Assembly: GCA_019415335.1 (NCBI GenBank)
Contig: DXKH01000021.1
Span: 82,074 to 146,073 of the forward strand
Reading direction: 5' to 3'
DNA length: 64,000 nucleotides
From: Citrobacter sp.
GTDB lineage: Bacteria; Pseudomonadota; Gammaproteobacteria; Enterobacterales; Enterobacteriaceae
Of the stretch, positions 19,290 to 29,729 are shown in pieces (the first letter of the stretch is position 1; each line of letters starts with the position of its first letter). The translations under genes and the position numbers were made by a program. The notes below the pieces were generated by a model. It was not told the origin of the DNA, made no database searches, and saw only the letters and a program-made list of their open reading frames with translations.

Positions 19290-20474
19290 TCAGGGCAACG
19301 CTTTTTTCAATCTCCGTACCGCTTCTTCAAGCTCATCCGCAGTTGGCGTCGCAAAAGACATCCGTAGCGTCCGTTTGTCCGGATTATCACAGAAGAAAAA
19401 CTCGCCCGGCACGAATACCACTTTTTCCTGCAGTGTGCGGGAAAGCCAGGCCGTGGTATCGAAGTCGTAACGGAACGTCCCCCACAGGAACATCCCTCCC
19501 TGCGGCATATGGAATGAGATATGCTCGCCCAGTTCGCTACGAATTGCATCCGCCAGCAAATAGCACTTTTCACGGTACGCCTGACGGATGAGCTGGATTT
19601 GATCTTCCAGACGACCTAACGTCAAATAACTGGCCGCCATCGCCTGCGAATGCGCGCTGGTATGCAGATCGGTTGCCTGTTTAACAATGGTCGCTTTTTG
19701 TCTGATCCATTCCGGCAACACCACCCAACCCACGCGCAGGCCTGGAGCCAGAATCTTGGAAAAGGTCGAGGTATAAATCACTCGCTCAGGGCATCCACTC
19801 TCCCGGGCATGCTGGGACAGGGTTTTATAGGTCTCGTCGGTGAAATTGATTTCACCGTAGGGATCATCCTCGATGATGGCAAAGTCATGCTGCTTCGCCA
19901 GTTGAACCAGCTTCTGACGACGGGTATCACTCAGGACCACACCGCCTGGGTTACCGAACGTTGGTACGATATAGACAAACTTGATCGTATTGTTCTGTAG
20001 CAACACTTCCAGATCGTCCACGATCATGCCGTCTTTATCAGTGCCAACAGACAGAATATCCGCCTGAGAGAGTTGTAGCACCTGCAAGGCGGCAAGATAC
20101 GTCGGGCGTTCGACCACCACTTTGTCGCCCGGATTGATCAGCGTTCTCGCCAGAATATCCAGTGATTGCTGTGAACCATTGGTCACCAGGATCGCGTCAG
20201 ATGTCGCCTGAATGCCTCGTTTCTGGCACAACTGACGGATTGCTTCCCGCAGAGGCGGAAAACCTTCGCTCAGGCCATACTGGAACGCATCCAGAAACTG
20301 ATTTTCCATCATGCTGCGCGTGGCCATTTCCAACCCTGTTTTATCAAACAGTTCCGGGCTGGGGATGCCGCCGCCCAGCGAAATCACGCCAGGCATTTTG
20401 CTATGTTTGAGTAATTCCCTGATAGCGGAGGGTTTAAGGGCGTCGACGCTCTTAGACAGATGTGTGTTGTTCAT
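19290..20474 (-). CDS. PLP-dependent class I/II aminotransferase (LysN/2-aminoadipate type)
   Basis: This gene encodes 394 aa after AAGGAAACAGG. It is a fold-type I aminotransferase of the subgroup that includes 2-aminoadipate transaminase (LysN) and the aminotransferase half of MocR regulators, but it has no N-terminal DNA-binding domain. The PLP lysine lies in [16 protein letters not shown] (about residue 230). The cofactor Asp/Tyr lie in IIEDDPYGEI and GVISLGGGIPSPELF opens the fold. Substrate cannot be fixed by eye. It is not at this site in E. coli K-12, where ygiN is followed directly by parE. Confidence 0.88.
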   Translation of the reverse strand: MNNTHLSKSVDALKPSAIRELLKHSKMPGVISLGGGIPSPELFDKTGLEMATRSMMENQFLDAFQYGLSEGFPPLREAIRQLCQKRGIQATSDAILVTNGSQQSLDILARTLINPGDKVVVERPTYLAALQVLQLSQADILSVGTDKDGMIVDDLEVLLQNNTIKFVYIVPTFGNPGGVVLSDTRRQKLVQLAKQHDFAIIEDDPYGEINFTDETYKTLSQHARESGCPERVIYTSTFSKILAPGLRVGWVVLPEWIRQKATIVKQATDLHTSAHSQAMAASYLTLGRLEDQIQLIRQAYREKCYLLADAIRSELGEHISFHMPQGGMFLWGTFRYDFDTTAWLSRTLQEKVVFVPGEFFFCDNPDKRTLRMSFATPTADELEEAVRRLKKALP

Positions 20475-20595
20475 CCTGTTTCCTTATTATGTATTTTTGG
20501 CGTCCATCCCCGGCCGTTGCCTTATCGTAAATCCGCGTTCTCGCCCCGATTGAGCCTAATAGACCTCTCTGGCAAGATCAATCAGATATCCTGAA

Positions 20596-20630
20596 AGCAA
20601 AAAGGGTAAGCCACGGAGGCTTACCCTTTG
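20596..20630 (-). terminator. parE terminator
   Basis: AAAGGGTAAGCC and GGCTTACCCTTT form a 12-bp stem around ACGGA. On the minus strand it is followed by TTTTTGC, an intrinsic terminator about 20 bases after the parE stop. Confidence 0.85.
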
Positions 20631-20650
20631 ATCAGCAGGGAAACTCGCGA

Positions 20651-22543
20651 TTACCCGTCGATATCGGCGAGGTCGCCTTTTTCCTGCAGCCAGTTACGGC
20701 GGTCTTCAGAACGTTTCTTCGCCAGCAGCATATCCATCATGGCGTTAGTGCGCTGATCGTCCTCATCATCAATGATGAGCTGGACCAGGCGACGCGTATT
20801 GGGATCCAGAGTGGTTTCGCGCAACTGCATCGGGTTCATTTCACCCAGCCCTTTAAAGCGCTGTACGTTTGGCTTGCCTTTCTTGCGCTTCAACTGTTCC
20901 AGTACGCCCGCTTTCTCTTCTTCTGTCAGCGCGTAATAAACCTCTTTGCCGAGGTCGATACGGTACAACGGCGGCAGCGCGACATAGACGTGTCCGTGCT
21001 TCACCAGCGTGCGGAAATGTCGCACAAACAGCGCACAGAGCAGCGTAGCGATGTGCAAGCCATCGGAGTCCGCATCCGCCAGGATACAGATCTTGCCGTA
21101 ACGTAACTGGCTCAGATCGTCGCTGTCCGGATCGATACCGATCGCGACAGAAATATCGTGGACTTCCTGCGAGGCCAGCACTTCATCAGAAGAGACTTCC
21201 CAGGTGTTCAGGATCTTACCCTTAAGCGGCATGATCGCCTGATATTCACGATCGCGCGCCTGCTTGGCGGAGCCACCTGCGGAGTCCCCTTCCACCAGGA
21301 ACAGTTCGGTACGATTCAGATCCTGCGCGGTGCAGTCTGCCAGTTTCCCCGGCAGCGCCGGACCGCTGGTCAGCTTTTTACGCACCACTTTCTTCGCCGC
21401 ACGCAGTCGACGCTGAGCGCTGGAGATCACCATCTCCGCCAACAGTTCGGCTGACTGAACGTTCTGGTTCAGCCACAGGCTGAAAGCATCTTTCACCACG
21501 CCGGAGACGAATGCCGCACACTGACGTGACGACAGACGTTCTTTGGTCTGTCCGGCAAACTGCGGATCCTGCATTTTCACCGACAGCACGTAGGCGCAGC
21601 GATCCCAGATATCTTCCGCCGAGAGCTTCACGCCACGCGGCAGAATGTTGCGGTATTCGCAAAACTCGCGCATCGCGTCAAGCAACCCCTGGCGCAGACC
21701 GTTCACGTGCGTTCCGCCCTGCATGGTCGGGATCAGGTTCACGTAGCTTTCGGTCAGCAGTTCGCCCCCTTCCGGCAACCACAGCAGCGCCCAGTCGACG
21801 GTTTCTGTGTCACCGGAAAAATTGCCGATGAACGGTTTTTCCGGCAGCGTGGGCAGGCCGTTTACCGCTTCGCCCAGATAGTCGTTCAGGCCATCCTGAT
21901 AGCACCAGCGCTGTTCGCTGTTATTGACTTCATCTTTAAAGGTGATTTCAACGCCAGGGCACAGCACAGCTTTGGCTTTTAGCACGTGCGTTAAGCGCGA
22001 GACAGAAAAACGCGGACTGTCGAAAAAGGTTTCGTCAGGCCAGAAATGGACGCTGGTGCCGGTATTGCGCTTGCCGCAGGTACCAACAACCTGCAAATCC
22101 TGAACCTTATCGCCGTTCTCAAACGCAATGTTATACACCTGGCCATCACGACGCACGTTCACTTCCACGCGCTTCGACAGGGCGTTCACCACGGAGATCC
22201 CTACGCCGTGCAGGCCGCCGGAAAACTGATAGTTCTTGTTCGAGAACTTGCCGCCCGCATGCAGCCGACAGAGGATCAATTCAACCGCCGGAACGCCTTC
22301 TTCCGGGTGAATGTCCACGGGCATGCCGCGACCGTCATCAATGACTTCCAGAGATTGATCGGCATGTAAAATCACATCCACGCGTTTCGCGTGGCCCGCC
22401 AGTGCTTCATCGACACTGTTATCAATCACTTCCTGCCCAAGATGGTTGGGGCGGGTCGTATCGGTATACATCCCTGGGCGACGGCGTACCGGCTCAAGCC
22501 CAGTGAGTACCTCAATGGCATCAGCGTTATAAGTTTGCGTCAT
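20651..22543 (-). CDS. parE: DNA topoisomerase IV subunit B ParE
   Basis: ParE is the ATPase subunit of topoisomerase IV. The 630 aa match the family. The GHKL ATPase domain holds the catalytic Glu/Asn region in VIDNSVDEALAGHA and the DDGRGMPVDIH motif. The TOPRIM domain carries LVEGDSAGGSAKQ (about 412) and the metal-binding ADADSDGLHI (about 490). It is the last gene of the nudF-yqiB-cpdA-yqiA-parE run. Confidence 0.98.
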   Translation of the reverse strand: MTQTYNADAIEVLTGLEPVRRRPGMYTDTTRPNHLGQEVIDNSVDEALAGHAKRVDVILHADQSLEVIDDGRGMPVDIHPEEGVPAVELILCRLHAGGKFSNKNYQFSGGLHGVGISVVNALSKRVEVNVRRDGQVYNIAFENGDKVQDLQVVGTCGKRNTGTSVHFWPDETFFDSPRFSVSRLTHVLKAKAVLCPGVEITFKDEVNNSEQRWCYQDGLNDYLGEAVNGLPTLPEKPFIGNFSGDTETVDWALLWLPEGGELLTESYVNLIPTMQGGTHVNGLRQGLLDAMREFCEYRNILPRGVKLSAEDIWDRCAYVLSVKMQDPQFAGQTKERLSSRQCAAFVSGVVKDAFSLWLNQNVQSAELLAEMVISSAQRRLRAAKKVVRKKLTSGPALPGKLADCTAQDLNRTELFLVEGDSAGGSAKQARDREYQAIMPLKGKILNTWEVSSDEVLASQEVHDISVAIGIDPDSDDLSQLRYGKICILADADSDGLHIATLLCALFVRHFRTLVKHGHVYVALPPLYRIDLGKEVYYALTEEEKAGVLEQLKRKKGKPNVQRFKGLGEMNPMQLRETTLDPNTRRLVQLIIDDEDDQRTNAMMDMLLAKKRSEDRRNWLQEKGDLADIDG

Positions 22544-22570
22544 GGTTTTAATAGCAATTCGAAATGATTG

Positions 22571-23152
22571 TCAGCAACTGTGCAGTCCAAGGAAATCGAC
22601 AATCGGGTTGAAATAATCTTCGAAGCCCGTGAATGCATGGTTTCCACCTTCAATTACAGTCTGGCGGCAAGAAGCGTAATACGCCACTGCCTGGCGGTAG
22701 TCCAGCACTTCATCTCCCGTCTGTTGCAGCAGCCAGATTAAATCCGACGCTTCCAGCGGGTCGATCTGCATGACTTTAAGATCGTAAATATGGCGTGACT
22801 CTAGCACATATTGCTGCCCCGTGTAGGGGTTCTCGTTCTGACCGAGGTAGTCGATCAACAGTTCAAATGGCCGGACCGCCGGATTGACGACAACCGCGGG
22901 CAACATAAAGCACTGCGATAGCCAGGTGGCGTAGTAACCGCCTAATGACGATCCCACCACGCCCAATGCCTCACCGCCGTGCTCCAGCACGATAGACTCC
23001 AGCATTTCTGCGGCATCGGCCGGATACGGCGGCAGTTGCGGCACAATCATCTCGACATGGGGATGCTGTTCGCGCAGCCAGTTTTTCAGCAGGCAGGCCT
23101 TCGCGGAACGGGGTGAGCTATTGAAGCCGTGCAGATAAAGAAGCGTAGACAT
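22571..23152 (-). CDS. yqiA: Alpha/beta-hydrolase esterase YqiA
   Basis: YqiA is a small cytosolic esterase with palmitoyl-CoA and p-nitrophenyl ester activity in E. coli. The 193 aa match the family. The nucleophile elbow GSSLGG ([13 protein letters not shown] near residue 68) and a C-terminal His in GGNHAF (about 172) are visible; with an Asp they make the triad. Its start overlaps the cpdA stop by one base, and parE follows after 27 bases. Confidence 0.95.
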   Translation of the reverse strand: MSTLLYLHGFNSSPRSAKACLLKNWLREQHPHVEMIVPQLPPYPADAAEMLESIVLEHGGEALGVVGSSLGGYYATWLSQCFMLPAVVVNPAVRPFELLIDYLGQNENPYTGQQYVLESRHIYDLKVMQIDPLEASDLIWLLQQTGDEVLDYRQAVAYYASCRQTVIEGGNHAFTGFEDYFNPIVDFLGLHSC

Positions 23153-23979
23153 CAGTAGCCTTCAGAAGCGGTATCAGGTCGGAACTCAGCGCCCTGCAAA
23201 CGACAGACGTCCGTTTTCAGCGTACCGTCGGCAAACAACTCCAGCGTACGCCAGCCAGGACCGATGTTATCAAGGGTAAAGTTCGCGCAATGGGGTTTAA
23301 ACTGGACACAGGTTGAGGGCGTCGCCAGCAGACGGCGGCCATTCCAGTCGAGATCCAGTTCCTGATGAATATGCCCGCAAAGCAGATACTTCACGCGCGG
23401 GTAATTCACCAGCACGTTGTCCAGTTCTGCCGCGTTACGCAGACTGTGTTGATCCAGCCAACTGCATCCCGCAGGCATAGGGTGATGATGTAAAAGCAGC
23501 AGAGTGTGGCGCTCAGGAGCCTCAGCCAGTTTGCGCTCCAGCCACTCGAGTTGAAATTCACTCAGTTCGCCGTGAGGCACACCAAAGACCTGACTGTCCA
23601 ACAGCAGGATTTGCCACTGGTCGCCAATCATGACGCGCTTCGCAGGGGAGATCCCCGCCTCTTGTAACGCGCTATACATCGCGGGCTGAAAGTCATGGTT
23701 ACCGGGCAACCAAACGCAAGGCGCACGAAAGCTTGCGATACCTTCAGCAAAATGCTGATAGGCCGCAGCGGTTTGATCCTGAGCTAAATCACCTGTCGCC
23801 ACGATCAGATCGTATTCCTGCCTGTCGGCATGAATGGCATCTAACACGGCCTGGTAGCTTTCCCAGGTGTTTACGCCCAACAGCGTTTCGTGCTTTTCGG
23901 CAAACAGGTGAGTATCAGTAATTTGTAAGATCCTGACCCTGGCCTCACCAGCCAGAGAAAGGTTTAACAGGCTTTCCAA
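23152..23979 (-). CDS. cpdA: 3',5'-cyclic AMP phosphodiesterase CpdA
   Basis: CpdA hydrolyses cAMP to AMP and so tunes CRP signalling. The 275 aa match E. coli. It is a metallophosphoesterase with the ligand motifs DTHLF (about 22), GDLAQD (about 63), GNHDF (about 94), HHHPMPAG and GHIHQE (about 202). It lies between yqiB and yqiA in a tightly packed operon. Confidence 0.97.
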   Translation of the reverse strand: MESLLNLSLAGEARVRILQITDTHLFAEKHETLLGVNTWESYQAVLDAIHADRQEYDLIVATGDLAQDQTAAAYQHFAEGIASFRAPCVWLPGNHDFQPAMYSALQEAGISPAKRVMIGDQWQILLLDSQVFGVPHGELSEFQLEWLERKLAEAPERHTLLLLHHHPMPAGCSWLDQHSLRNAAELDNVLVNYPRVKYLLCGHIHQELDLDWNGRRLLATPSTCVQFKPHCANFTLDNIGPGWRTLELFADGTLKTDVCRLQGAEFRPDTASEGY

Positions 23980-24003
23980 ATGGTGTCCTTAGGTTTCACG
24001 ACG

Positions 24004-24426
24004 CTAGTAAACCGGAATCGCCATCGCTCCATGTGCTAAACAGTATCGCAGCCAGTCGGCCAGAAACTGATTAATTTGATGCTTTTCGTCGCGTTGATGC
24101 AACTTTTTATTTGGATAATCATACCGTGCTTTGAAGCGAAAGATCTGCTGACTTGAACACACTTCGGCGACCATTGCGTCATGGTAGAGCCGTACAGTCA
24201 GTGACGGCAGGCTCCAGTAGGTGATGGTCGGCGCCGTCTGCTCAATCGTCACCAGCGTCGTGTATCGGGTCGATTCAACGATCGTAATCCGATATTGTGC
24301 GTTGCCCACCTGGTAACTCACCGTTTCGCCAGGCGTATCATTGCGCGGCAGCAGGCGTCGCAGTTGCGAAAAATTCGTTTCGCAAAGACGCATCATTTCA
24401 GGGAAGTCAGGTGTATAGCGCTTCAT
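24004..24426 (-). CDS. yqiB: DUF1249 protein YqiB
   Basis: YqiB is a conserved 140-aa gammaproteobacterial protein of unknown function. The ATG at 24426 overlaps the nudF stop (ATGA) and gives exactly the E. coli length. It has no signal peptide. The sequence is highly conserved through its C-terminus ([15 protein letters not shown]). Its fixed place between nudF and cpdA suggests a housekeeping role, but none can be read from the sequence. Confidence 0.94.
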   Translation of the reverse strand: MKRYTPDFPEMMRLCETNFSQLRRLLPRNDTPGETVSYQVGNAQYRITIVESTRYTTLVTIEQTAPTITYWSLPSLTVRLYHDAMVAEVCSSQQIFRFKARYDYPNKKLHQRDEKHQINQFLADWLRYCLAHGAMAIPVY

Positions 24427-25055
24427 TTTATCCACTCGTTTATTAACTCTTTATAGTGCAGTTGCAGCCATTGCAGGGCGATGACCGCAGACGCGTTATC
24501 AATTTTCCCCTCTTCAACCCAACGGTATGCCTGTTCCCGGCTTACCACATGAACCCGAATATCTTCGTTTTCATCAGCCAGACCGTGAATCCCGTTTGCG
24601 GTCGTGGCGTCCACTTCACCCACTATAATTGACGAGCGCTCGCTGGTGCCACCCGGGCTTGCCAGAAAACTGAGCACCGGTTTCGTCCGTTTCACCTCGA
24701 TGCCGGCCTCTTCCATCGCTTCACGGCGGGCCACATCATCAACGCTTTCACCCTCTTCGATCATCCCGGCCACCATTTCCAGTAGCCACGGCGTTTCACT
24801 GGTGTCATAGGCCGCGATGCGCACCTGCTCGACTAACACCACTTCATCCCGCTCAGGGTCAAAGGGTAGCAAGACTGCCGCATGACCGCGCTCAAAAATT
24901 TCTCTACGCACTTCCTGGCTCATTTCACCGTTGAACAAACGGTGGCGAAAGCGATAAAGATCCAGCGAAAAAAAACCGCGATATAGCGTTTCTCGTGCAA
25001 TAATTTCTACATCGTTTTTGGTGAAAGTTACTGGCGAGTTGCCTGATTTACGCAT
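24423..25055 (-). CDS. nudF: ADP-ribose pyrophosphatase NudF (AdpP)
   Basis: NudF is a Nudix hydrolase that splits ADP-ribose into AMP and ribose 5-phosphate. I chose the ATG at 25055 (after AGGACGG), giving 210 aa against 209 in E. coli; a further-upstream frame start lacks family support. The Nudix box is intact, from [20 protein letters not shown] near residue 97. It is the first gene of the run leading to parE and is divergent from tolC. Confidence 0.96.
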   Translation of the reverse strand: MRKSGNSPVTFTKNDVEIIARETLYRGFFSLDLYRFRHRLFNGEMSQEVRREIFERGHAAVLLPFDPERDEVVLVEQVRIAAYDTSETPWLLEMVAGMIEEGESVDDVARREAMEEAGIEVKRTKPVLSFLASPGGTSERSSIIVGEVDATTANGIHGLADENEDIRVHVVSREQAYRWVEEGKIDNASAVIALQWLQLHYKELINEWIK

Positions 25056-25259
25056 TATGCCGTCCTGTACCAATAGTGATTTAAATGTGAATATCAAGGG
25101 CGTTTGACTGCCGTTTCATCGACCTTGTGGTAAATTGGTGCAAATTAACGCCTGATGGCACAGAACGCCAACTTTTTGCAGTGGCGGATTCTGCTAGAAT
25201 CAGCAATTATTTTTAAAATTTGATCAGCGCTAAATACTGCTTCACAACAAGGAATGCAA

Positions 25260-26738
25260 ATGAAGAAATTGCTCCCCATCCTTATCGGCCTGAGCCTGTC
25301 GGGGTTCAGCACACTGAGCCAGGCAGAGAACCTGATGCAAGTTTATCAGCAAGCACGCCTGAGCAACCCGGAATTGCGTAAATCCGCCGCCGATCGCGAT
25401 GCTGCATTCGAAAAAATCAACGAAGCACGTAGTCCTTTACTGCCTCAACTGGGCTTAGGTGCCGATTACACCTACAGCAATGGCTACCGCGATGCTAACG
25501 GCGTGAACTCGAACGCCACCAGCGCGTCCCTGCAATTGACGCAGACCCTTTTCGATATGTCGAAATGGCGTGCGCTGACCCTGCAGGAAAAATCTGCAGG
25601 TATTCAGGACGTGACCTTCCAGACGGACCAGCAGACGCTAATCCTCAACACCGCGAGCGCCTATTTTAAAGTGCTGAACGCCATTGACGTTCTCTCTTAC
25701 ACGCAGGCGCAGAAAGAGGCGATTTATCGTCAGTTGGATCAAACTACCCAGCGTTTCAACGTGGGTCTGGTGGCGATCACTGACGTGCAAAACGCCCGTT
25801 CACAATACGACACCGTGCTGGCGAACGAAGTCACTGCCCGTAACGATCTCGACAATGCTGTAGAAGAACTGCGTCAGGTTACCGGCAACTACTACCCGGA
25901 ACTGGCGTCGCTGAACGTTGACAGCTTCAAGACCGACAAACCGCAGGCGGTGAACGCCCTGCTGAAAGAAGCCGAAAACCGCAACCTGACCCTGTTGCAG
26001 GCCCGTCTGAGCCAGGATCTGGCACGTGAGCAGATTCGCCAGGCGCAGGATGGCCACCTGCCAACGCTGGATTTAACCGCCTCTACTGGCGTGTCTGACA
26101 CCTCGTACAGCGGCTCTAAAACGCGTGGGGCAGGTACCCAGTATGACGACAGCAACATGGGCCAGAATAAAGTTGGCCTGAGCTTCTCACTGCCGATTTA
26201 TCAGGGCGGGATGGTTAATTCGCAGGTGAAACAGGCGCAATACAACTTTGTTGGTGCCAGTGAGCAACTGGAAAGCGCCCACCGTAGCGTGGTGCAGACC
26301 GTACGTTCCTCCTTCAACAATATCAATGCGTCAATCAGCAGCATTAACGCGTACAAACAAGCGGTTGTTTCCGCCCAGAGCTCATTAGACGCGATGGAAG
26401 CGGGCTACTCCGTGGGTACACGTACCATCGTTGATGTGTTGGATGCGACCACCACGCTGTACAACGCTAAGCAACAACTGGCGAATGCACGTTATAACTA
26501 CCTGATCAACCAGCTGAATATTAAATCAGCGCTGGGTACGTTGAACGAGCAGGATCTGGTGGCCCTGAACAACACGCTGGGCAAACCGATTTCCACTTCT
26601 CCGGAACACGTCGCGCCAGAAACCCCGCAGATGGATGCGAACGCCGACGGCTATACCGCCAGCTCGGCAGCGCCCGCCGCGCAACCGGCATCGGCACGTT
26701 CTTCCAGCAGTAAAGGCAACAATCCGTTCCGTAATTAA
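25260..26738 (+). CDS. tolC: Outer-membrane efflux channel TolC
   Basis: TolC is the trimeric outer-membrane duct used by AcrAB and related pumps and by type I secretion. Of two close ATGs, the one at 25260 has the better spacing from AAGGA and gives 492 aa, with a 22-residue Sec signal ending SQA before mature ENLMQVYQQ. Two homologous halves of the alpha-barrel/beta-barrel fold are clear (LGLGADYTYSNG and LDLTASTG strands; VQNARSQYD and VDVLDATTT helices). The C-terminal tail (last ~50 aa) is the least conserved part. Confidence 0.98.
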   Translation: MKKLLPILIGLSLSGFSTLSQAENLMQVYQQARLSNPELRKSAADRDAAFEKINEARSPLLPQLGLGADYTYSNGYRDANGVNSNATSASLQLTQTLFDMSKWRALTLQEKSAGIQDVTFQTDQQTLILNTASAYFKVLNAIDVLSYTQAQKEAIYRQLDQTTQRFNVGLVAITDVQNARSQYDTVLANEVTARNDLDNAVEELRQVTGNYYPELASLNVDSFKTDKPQAVNALLKEAENRNLTLLQARLSQDLAREQIRQAQDGHLPTLDLTASTGVSDTSYSGSKTRGAGTQYDDSNMGQNKVGLSFSLPIYQGGMVNSQVKQAQYNFVGASEQLESAHRSVVQTVRSSFNNINASISSINAYKQAVVSAQSSLDAMEAGYSVGTRTIVDVLDATTTLYNAKQQLANARYNYLINQLNIKSALGTLNEQDLVALNNTLGKPISTSPEHVAPETPQMDANADGYTASSAAPAAQPASARSSSSKGNNPFRN

Positions 26739-26745
26739 ACGCGAT

Positions 26746-26768
26746 GACGGGGCTTCGGCCCCGTCTGA
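26746..26768 (+). terminator. Hairpin after tolC
   Basis: GACGGGGC-TTCG-GCCCCGTC is a strong stem with a UUCG tetraloop 8 bases after the tolC stop. It lacks a T-run, so it may attenuate rather than stop readthrough into ygiB, or protect the tolC mRNA end. Confidence 0.6.
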
Positions 26769-26887
26769 ACGTAAGGCAACGTAAAGATCTCGCCATTGTG
26801 CCGCATTCACGCCTCTTCTCGCTTCATTTTCAACCACTCATCCTCTATCCTGAGCAGTAATAACCACTGGGTCCAGGAAAGACGAAA

Positions 26888-27553
26888 ATGAAACGGACAA
26901 AATCCATCCATCACGCCTCGTTCCGCAAAAGCTGGAGCGCGCGCCATCTGACGCCTGTCGCATTCGCCGTTACCGCTGTGTTTATGCTGGCGGGTTGTGA
27001 GAAAAGCGATGAAACCGTGTCGCTGTATCAAAATGCGGATGACTGCTCGGCAGCCAATCCGGGCAAAAGCGCGGAATGTACCACGGCGTTCAATAACGCG
27101 CTGAAAGAAGCAGAACGTACCGCGCCGAAATATGCCACTCGCGAAGATTGTGTCGCCGAGTTCGGTGAAGGCCAGTGCCAACAAGCCCCTGCTCAGGCCG
27201 GCATGGCGCCAGAAGCTCAGGCCCAGCAGTCCAGCGGCAGTTTCTGGATGCCGCTGATGGCGGGTTATATGATGGGTCGCATGATGGGCGGCGGCGCGGG
27301 CTTTGCGCAGCAGCCACTGTTCAGCTCGAAAAACCCGGCCAGCCCGGCTTACGGTAAATACACCGATGCGGGCGGTAAAAACTACGGCGCAGCGCAGCCT
27401 GGTCGCACAATGACGGTTCCTAAAACCGCCATGGCACCGAAACCTGCAACCACCTCTACTGTAACGCGCGGCGGCTTCGGCGAATCTGTTGCCAAACAGA
27501 GCACTATGCAGCGTAGCGCAAGCGGTACCTCCACGCGTTCAATGGGTGGCTGA
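26888..27553 (+). CDS. ygiB: DUF1190 lipoprotein-like protein YgiB
   Basis: YgiB is a conserved protein of unknown function encoded with tolC in E. coli. It has 221 aa. A basic N-terminus and hydrophobic stretch end at FMLAGCEKS, a good lipobox with Cys at about residue 37. The rest is low-complexity and Met/Gly/Ala-rich ([16 protein letters not shown] near residue 128). Only 5 bases separate it from ygiC, so the two are probably one unit. Confidence 0.92.
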   Translation: MKRTKSIHHASFRKSWSARHLTPVAFAVTAVFMLAGCEKSDETVSLYQNADDCSAANPGKSAECTTAFNNALKEAERTAPKYATREDCVAEFGEGQCQQAPAQAGMAPEAQAQQSSGSFWMPLMAGYMMGRMMGGGAGFAQQPLFSSKNPASPAYGKYTDAGGKNYGAAQPGRTMTVPKTAMAPKPATTSTVTRGGFGESVAKQSTMQRSASGTSTRSMGG

Positions 27554-27558
27554 TACGC

Positions 27559-28719
27559 ATGGAAAGAGTCAGTATTATCGAGCGTCCGGACTGGCGCGAT
27601 AAAGCCACCGAATACGGTTTCAATTTTCACACCATGTACGGCGAACCGTACTGGTGTGAAGACGCCTATTACAAGCTAACGCTGGCCCAGGTTGAAAAGC
27701 TGGAAGATGTGACCGCCGAGCTGCACCAGATGTGCCTCAAGGTGGTCGAGAAAGTGATCGCCAGCGACGAGCTGATGACCAAATTCCGTATTCCTAAGCA
27801 CACCTGGGGCTTTGTTCGTCAGTCATGGCAGACGCATCAGCCGTCGCTCTATTCCCGTCTTGATCTGGCGTGGTATGGCACCGGTGAACCGAAGCTGCTG
27901 GAGAATAACGCCGATACGCCGACCTCGCTGTACGAAGCGGCGTTTTTCCAGTGGATCTGGCTCGAAGATCAGATCAATGCGGGCAATTTACCTGAAGGCA
28001 GCGACCAGTTTAACAGCCTGCAGGAAAAGCTTATCGAGCGCTTCGCCGAGTTGCGTGAGCAGTATGGCTTCCAGCTTCTGCATTTAACCTGCTGTCGCGA
28101 TACCGTTGAAGATCGCGGCACTATCCAGTACCTGCAGGATTGCGCAGCGGAAGCGGAGGTCGCCACTGAATTCCTCTATATCGAAGATATCGGGCTGGGT
28201 GAAAAAGGCCAGTTCACGGATCTACAGGATCAGGTGATTGCCAACCTGTTCAAGCTCTATCCGTGGGAGTTTATGCTGCGCGAGATGTTCTCCACCAAGC
28301 TGGAAGATGCTGGTGTGCGCTGGCTGGAGCCGGCCTGGAAGAGCATTATCTCTAACAAGGCGCTGTTGCCGCTGCTGTGGGAGATGTTCCCGAATCACCC
28401 GAACCTGCTTCCCGCCTATTTCGCCGAAGACGACTATCCGCAGATGGAAAAATTCGTCGTGAAACCGATCTTCTCGCGTGAAGGCGCTAACGTCTCCATT
28501 ATCGAGAACGGTAAAACGATCGAAGCGGTGGAAGGTCCGTATGGTGAAGAAGGCATGATCGTGCAGCAGTTCCATCAACTGCCGAAGTTTGGCGACAGCT
28601 ATATGCTGATCGGCAGTTGGTTGATCAACGATCAGCCTGCCGGGATCGGCATTCGCGAAGACAGAGCACTAATCACCCAGGATCTGTCCCGCTTCTACCC
28701 GCATATTTTTGTCGAGTAA
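27559..28719 (+). CDS. ygiC: Glutathionylspermidine-synthase-like ATP-grasp protein YgiC
   Basis: YgiC is homologous to the synthetase domain of Gsp/trypanothione synthases but has no shown activity in E. coli. The 386 aa match the family. ATP-grasp residues are visible in [17 protein letters not shown] (about 297) and in the C-terminal [11 protein letters not shown] segment, with [14 protein letters not shown] near residue 114. It follows ygiB directly and is downstream of tolC. Confidence 0.94.
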   Translation: MERVSIIERPDWRDKATEYGFNFHTMYGEPYWCEDAYYKLTLAQVEKLEDVTAELHQMCLKVVEKVIASDELMTKFRIPKHTWGFVRQSWQTHQPSLYSRLDLAWYGTGEPKLLENNADTPTSLYEAAFFQWIWLEDQINAGNLPEGSDQFNSLQEKLIERFAELREQYGFQLLHLTCCRDTVEDRGTIQYLQDCAAEAEVATEFLYIEDIGLGEKGQFTDLQDQVIANLFKLYPWEFMLREMFSTKLEDAGVRWLEPAWKSIISNKALLPLLWEMFPNHPNLLPAYFAEDDYPQMEKFVVKPIFSREGANVSIIENGKTIEAVEGPYGEEGMIVQQFHQLPKFGDSYMLIGSWLINDQPAGIGIREDRALITQDLSRFYPHIFVE

Positions 28720-28733
28720 TAGGGCACTCCTGT

Positions 28734-28811
28734 GTAGGCCTGATAAGACACTTTGTGTCGCCATCAGGCAATAGATCCTTGCCGGGTGGCGGCTTCGCCT
28801 TACCCGGCCTA
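28734..28811. repeat. REP/BIME block between ygiC and ygiD
   Basis: GTAGGCCTGATAAGAC...CGCCATCAGGC is followed by GCCGGGTGGCGG...TACCCGGCCTAC, that is, two palindromic REP units in inverted order. It fills the short gap between the convergent genes and reaches the ygiD stop. Confidence 0.8.
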
Positions 28812-29597
28812 CCCCACCTGTACCGACAGCATACTCAGGCTACCCATCTCGATACCGTCAACCGGGATCGTCACCGGCTCTTTGCCATCCCACGCACCTA
28901 ACACGTACAGCAGCGGCAGATAGTGATCCGGTGTCGGGTTCGACAGTGAACCGCCTTCGTGATCGAGATAATTGACCAGCGGATGCTGCTCAACCGGCCC
29001 CTGCCAGCTCAGATTCGCTTTGACAAAATCATTGAACGAGGTTGCCCACGGGTACGGGTTATTATCGCCGTGCCAACGCGCCGTGCGCAGGTTATGCACC
29101 ACGTTACCACTGGCCACCAGCATGATGCCTTCATCACGCAGCGCCGCCAGCTTGCGCCCAATCTCAAAATGCCAGGCCGCCGGTTTGGTGCTGTCGATGC
29201 TCAACTGCACCATCGGGATATCGGCGTCCGGATACATCTTGATCAGCACACCCCAGGAGCCGTGGTCAAAGCCCCAGGCCTCTTTGTCGAGCGCGACCGG
29301 CACTGGTGCAAGCAAATCAACCAGATGCTGTGCCAACTCGGGGGAGCCTGGCGCCGGGTAATGCGTGTCGTACAACGCCTGTGGGAAACCGCCAAAATCA
29401 TGGATCGTCTTTGGCGCTTCCATCGCGGTGACACCGGTACCTCGAGTGAACCAGTGCGCAGACACCACCACAATCGCTTTTGGACGCGGCAATGTCTCCC
29501 CAAGCTGCTGCCAGGCACGGGTATACAGGTTATCTTCCAGAACGTTCATCGGGCTGCCGTGTCCCAAAAACAATGCTGGCATACGAATTGAAGACAT
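28809..29597 (-). CDS. ygiD: 4,5-DOPA extradiol dioxygenase YgiD
   Basis: YgiD is a class III LigB-type extradiol dioxygenase that cleaves L-DOPA to a betalamic-acid precursor in vitro. The 262 aa match the family. Metal-binding histidines lie in LFLGHGSPMN (about residue 13-16), VVSAHWFTRG (about 48) and NVVHNLRTARWH (about 168). It is divergent from zupT across 132 bases. Confidence 0.95.
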   Translation of the reverse strand: MSSIRMPALFLGHGSPMNVLEDNLYTRAWQQLGETLPRPKAIVVVSAHWFTRGTGVTAMEAPKTIHDFGGFPQALYDTHYPAPGSPELAQHLVDLLAPVPVALDKEAWGFDHGSWGVLIKMYPDADIPMVQLSIDSTKPAAWHFEIGRKLAALRDEGIMLVASGNVVHNLRTARWHGDNNPYPWATSFNDFVKANLSWQGPVEQHPLVNYLDHEGGSLSNPTPDHYLPLLYVLGAWDGKEPVTIPVDGIEMGSLSMLSVQVG

Positions 29598-29729
29598 GAT
29601 GATATCCTTACTCAGGGAGTCATTTTGATGGTCTTACAATACCCTCTTTCGATGAATGAAGAACTCTGATAACCATGATGATGATCATCAGTTATTTTGA
29701 AGGTCAGCGAGATGTATAAGGAGTCATTG

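Noticed and set aside
25098..25259. Mar/Sox/Rob box upstream of tolC
   Set aside because: A GCAC-containing stretch (reverse strand near 25130) only partly fits the degenerate consensus; not enough to call.
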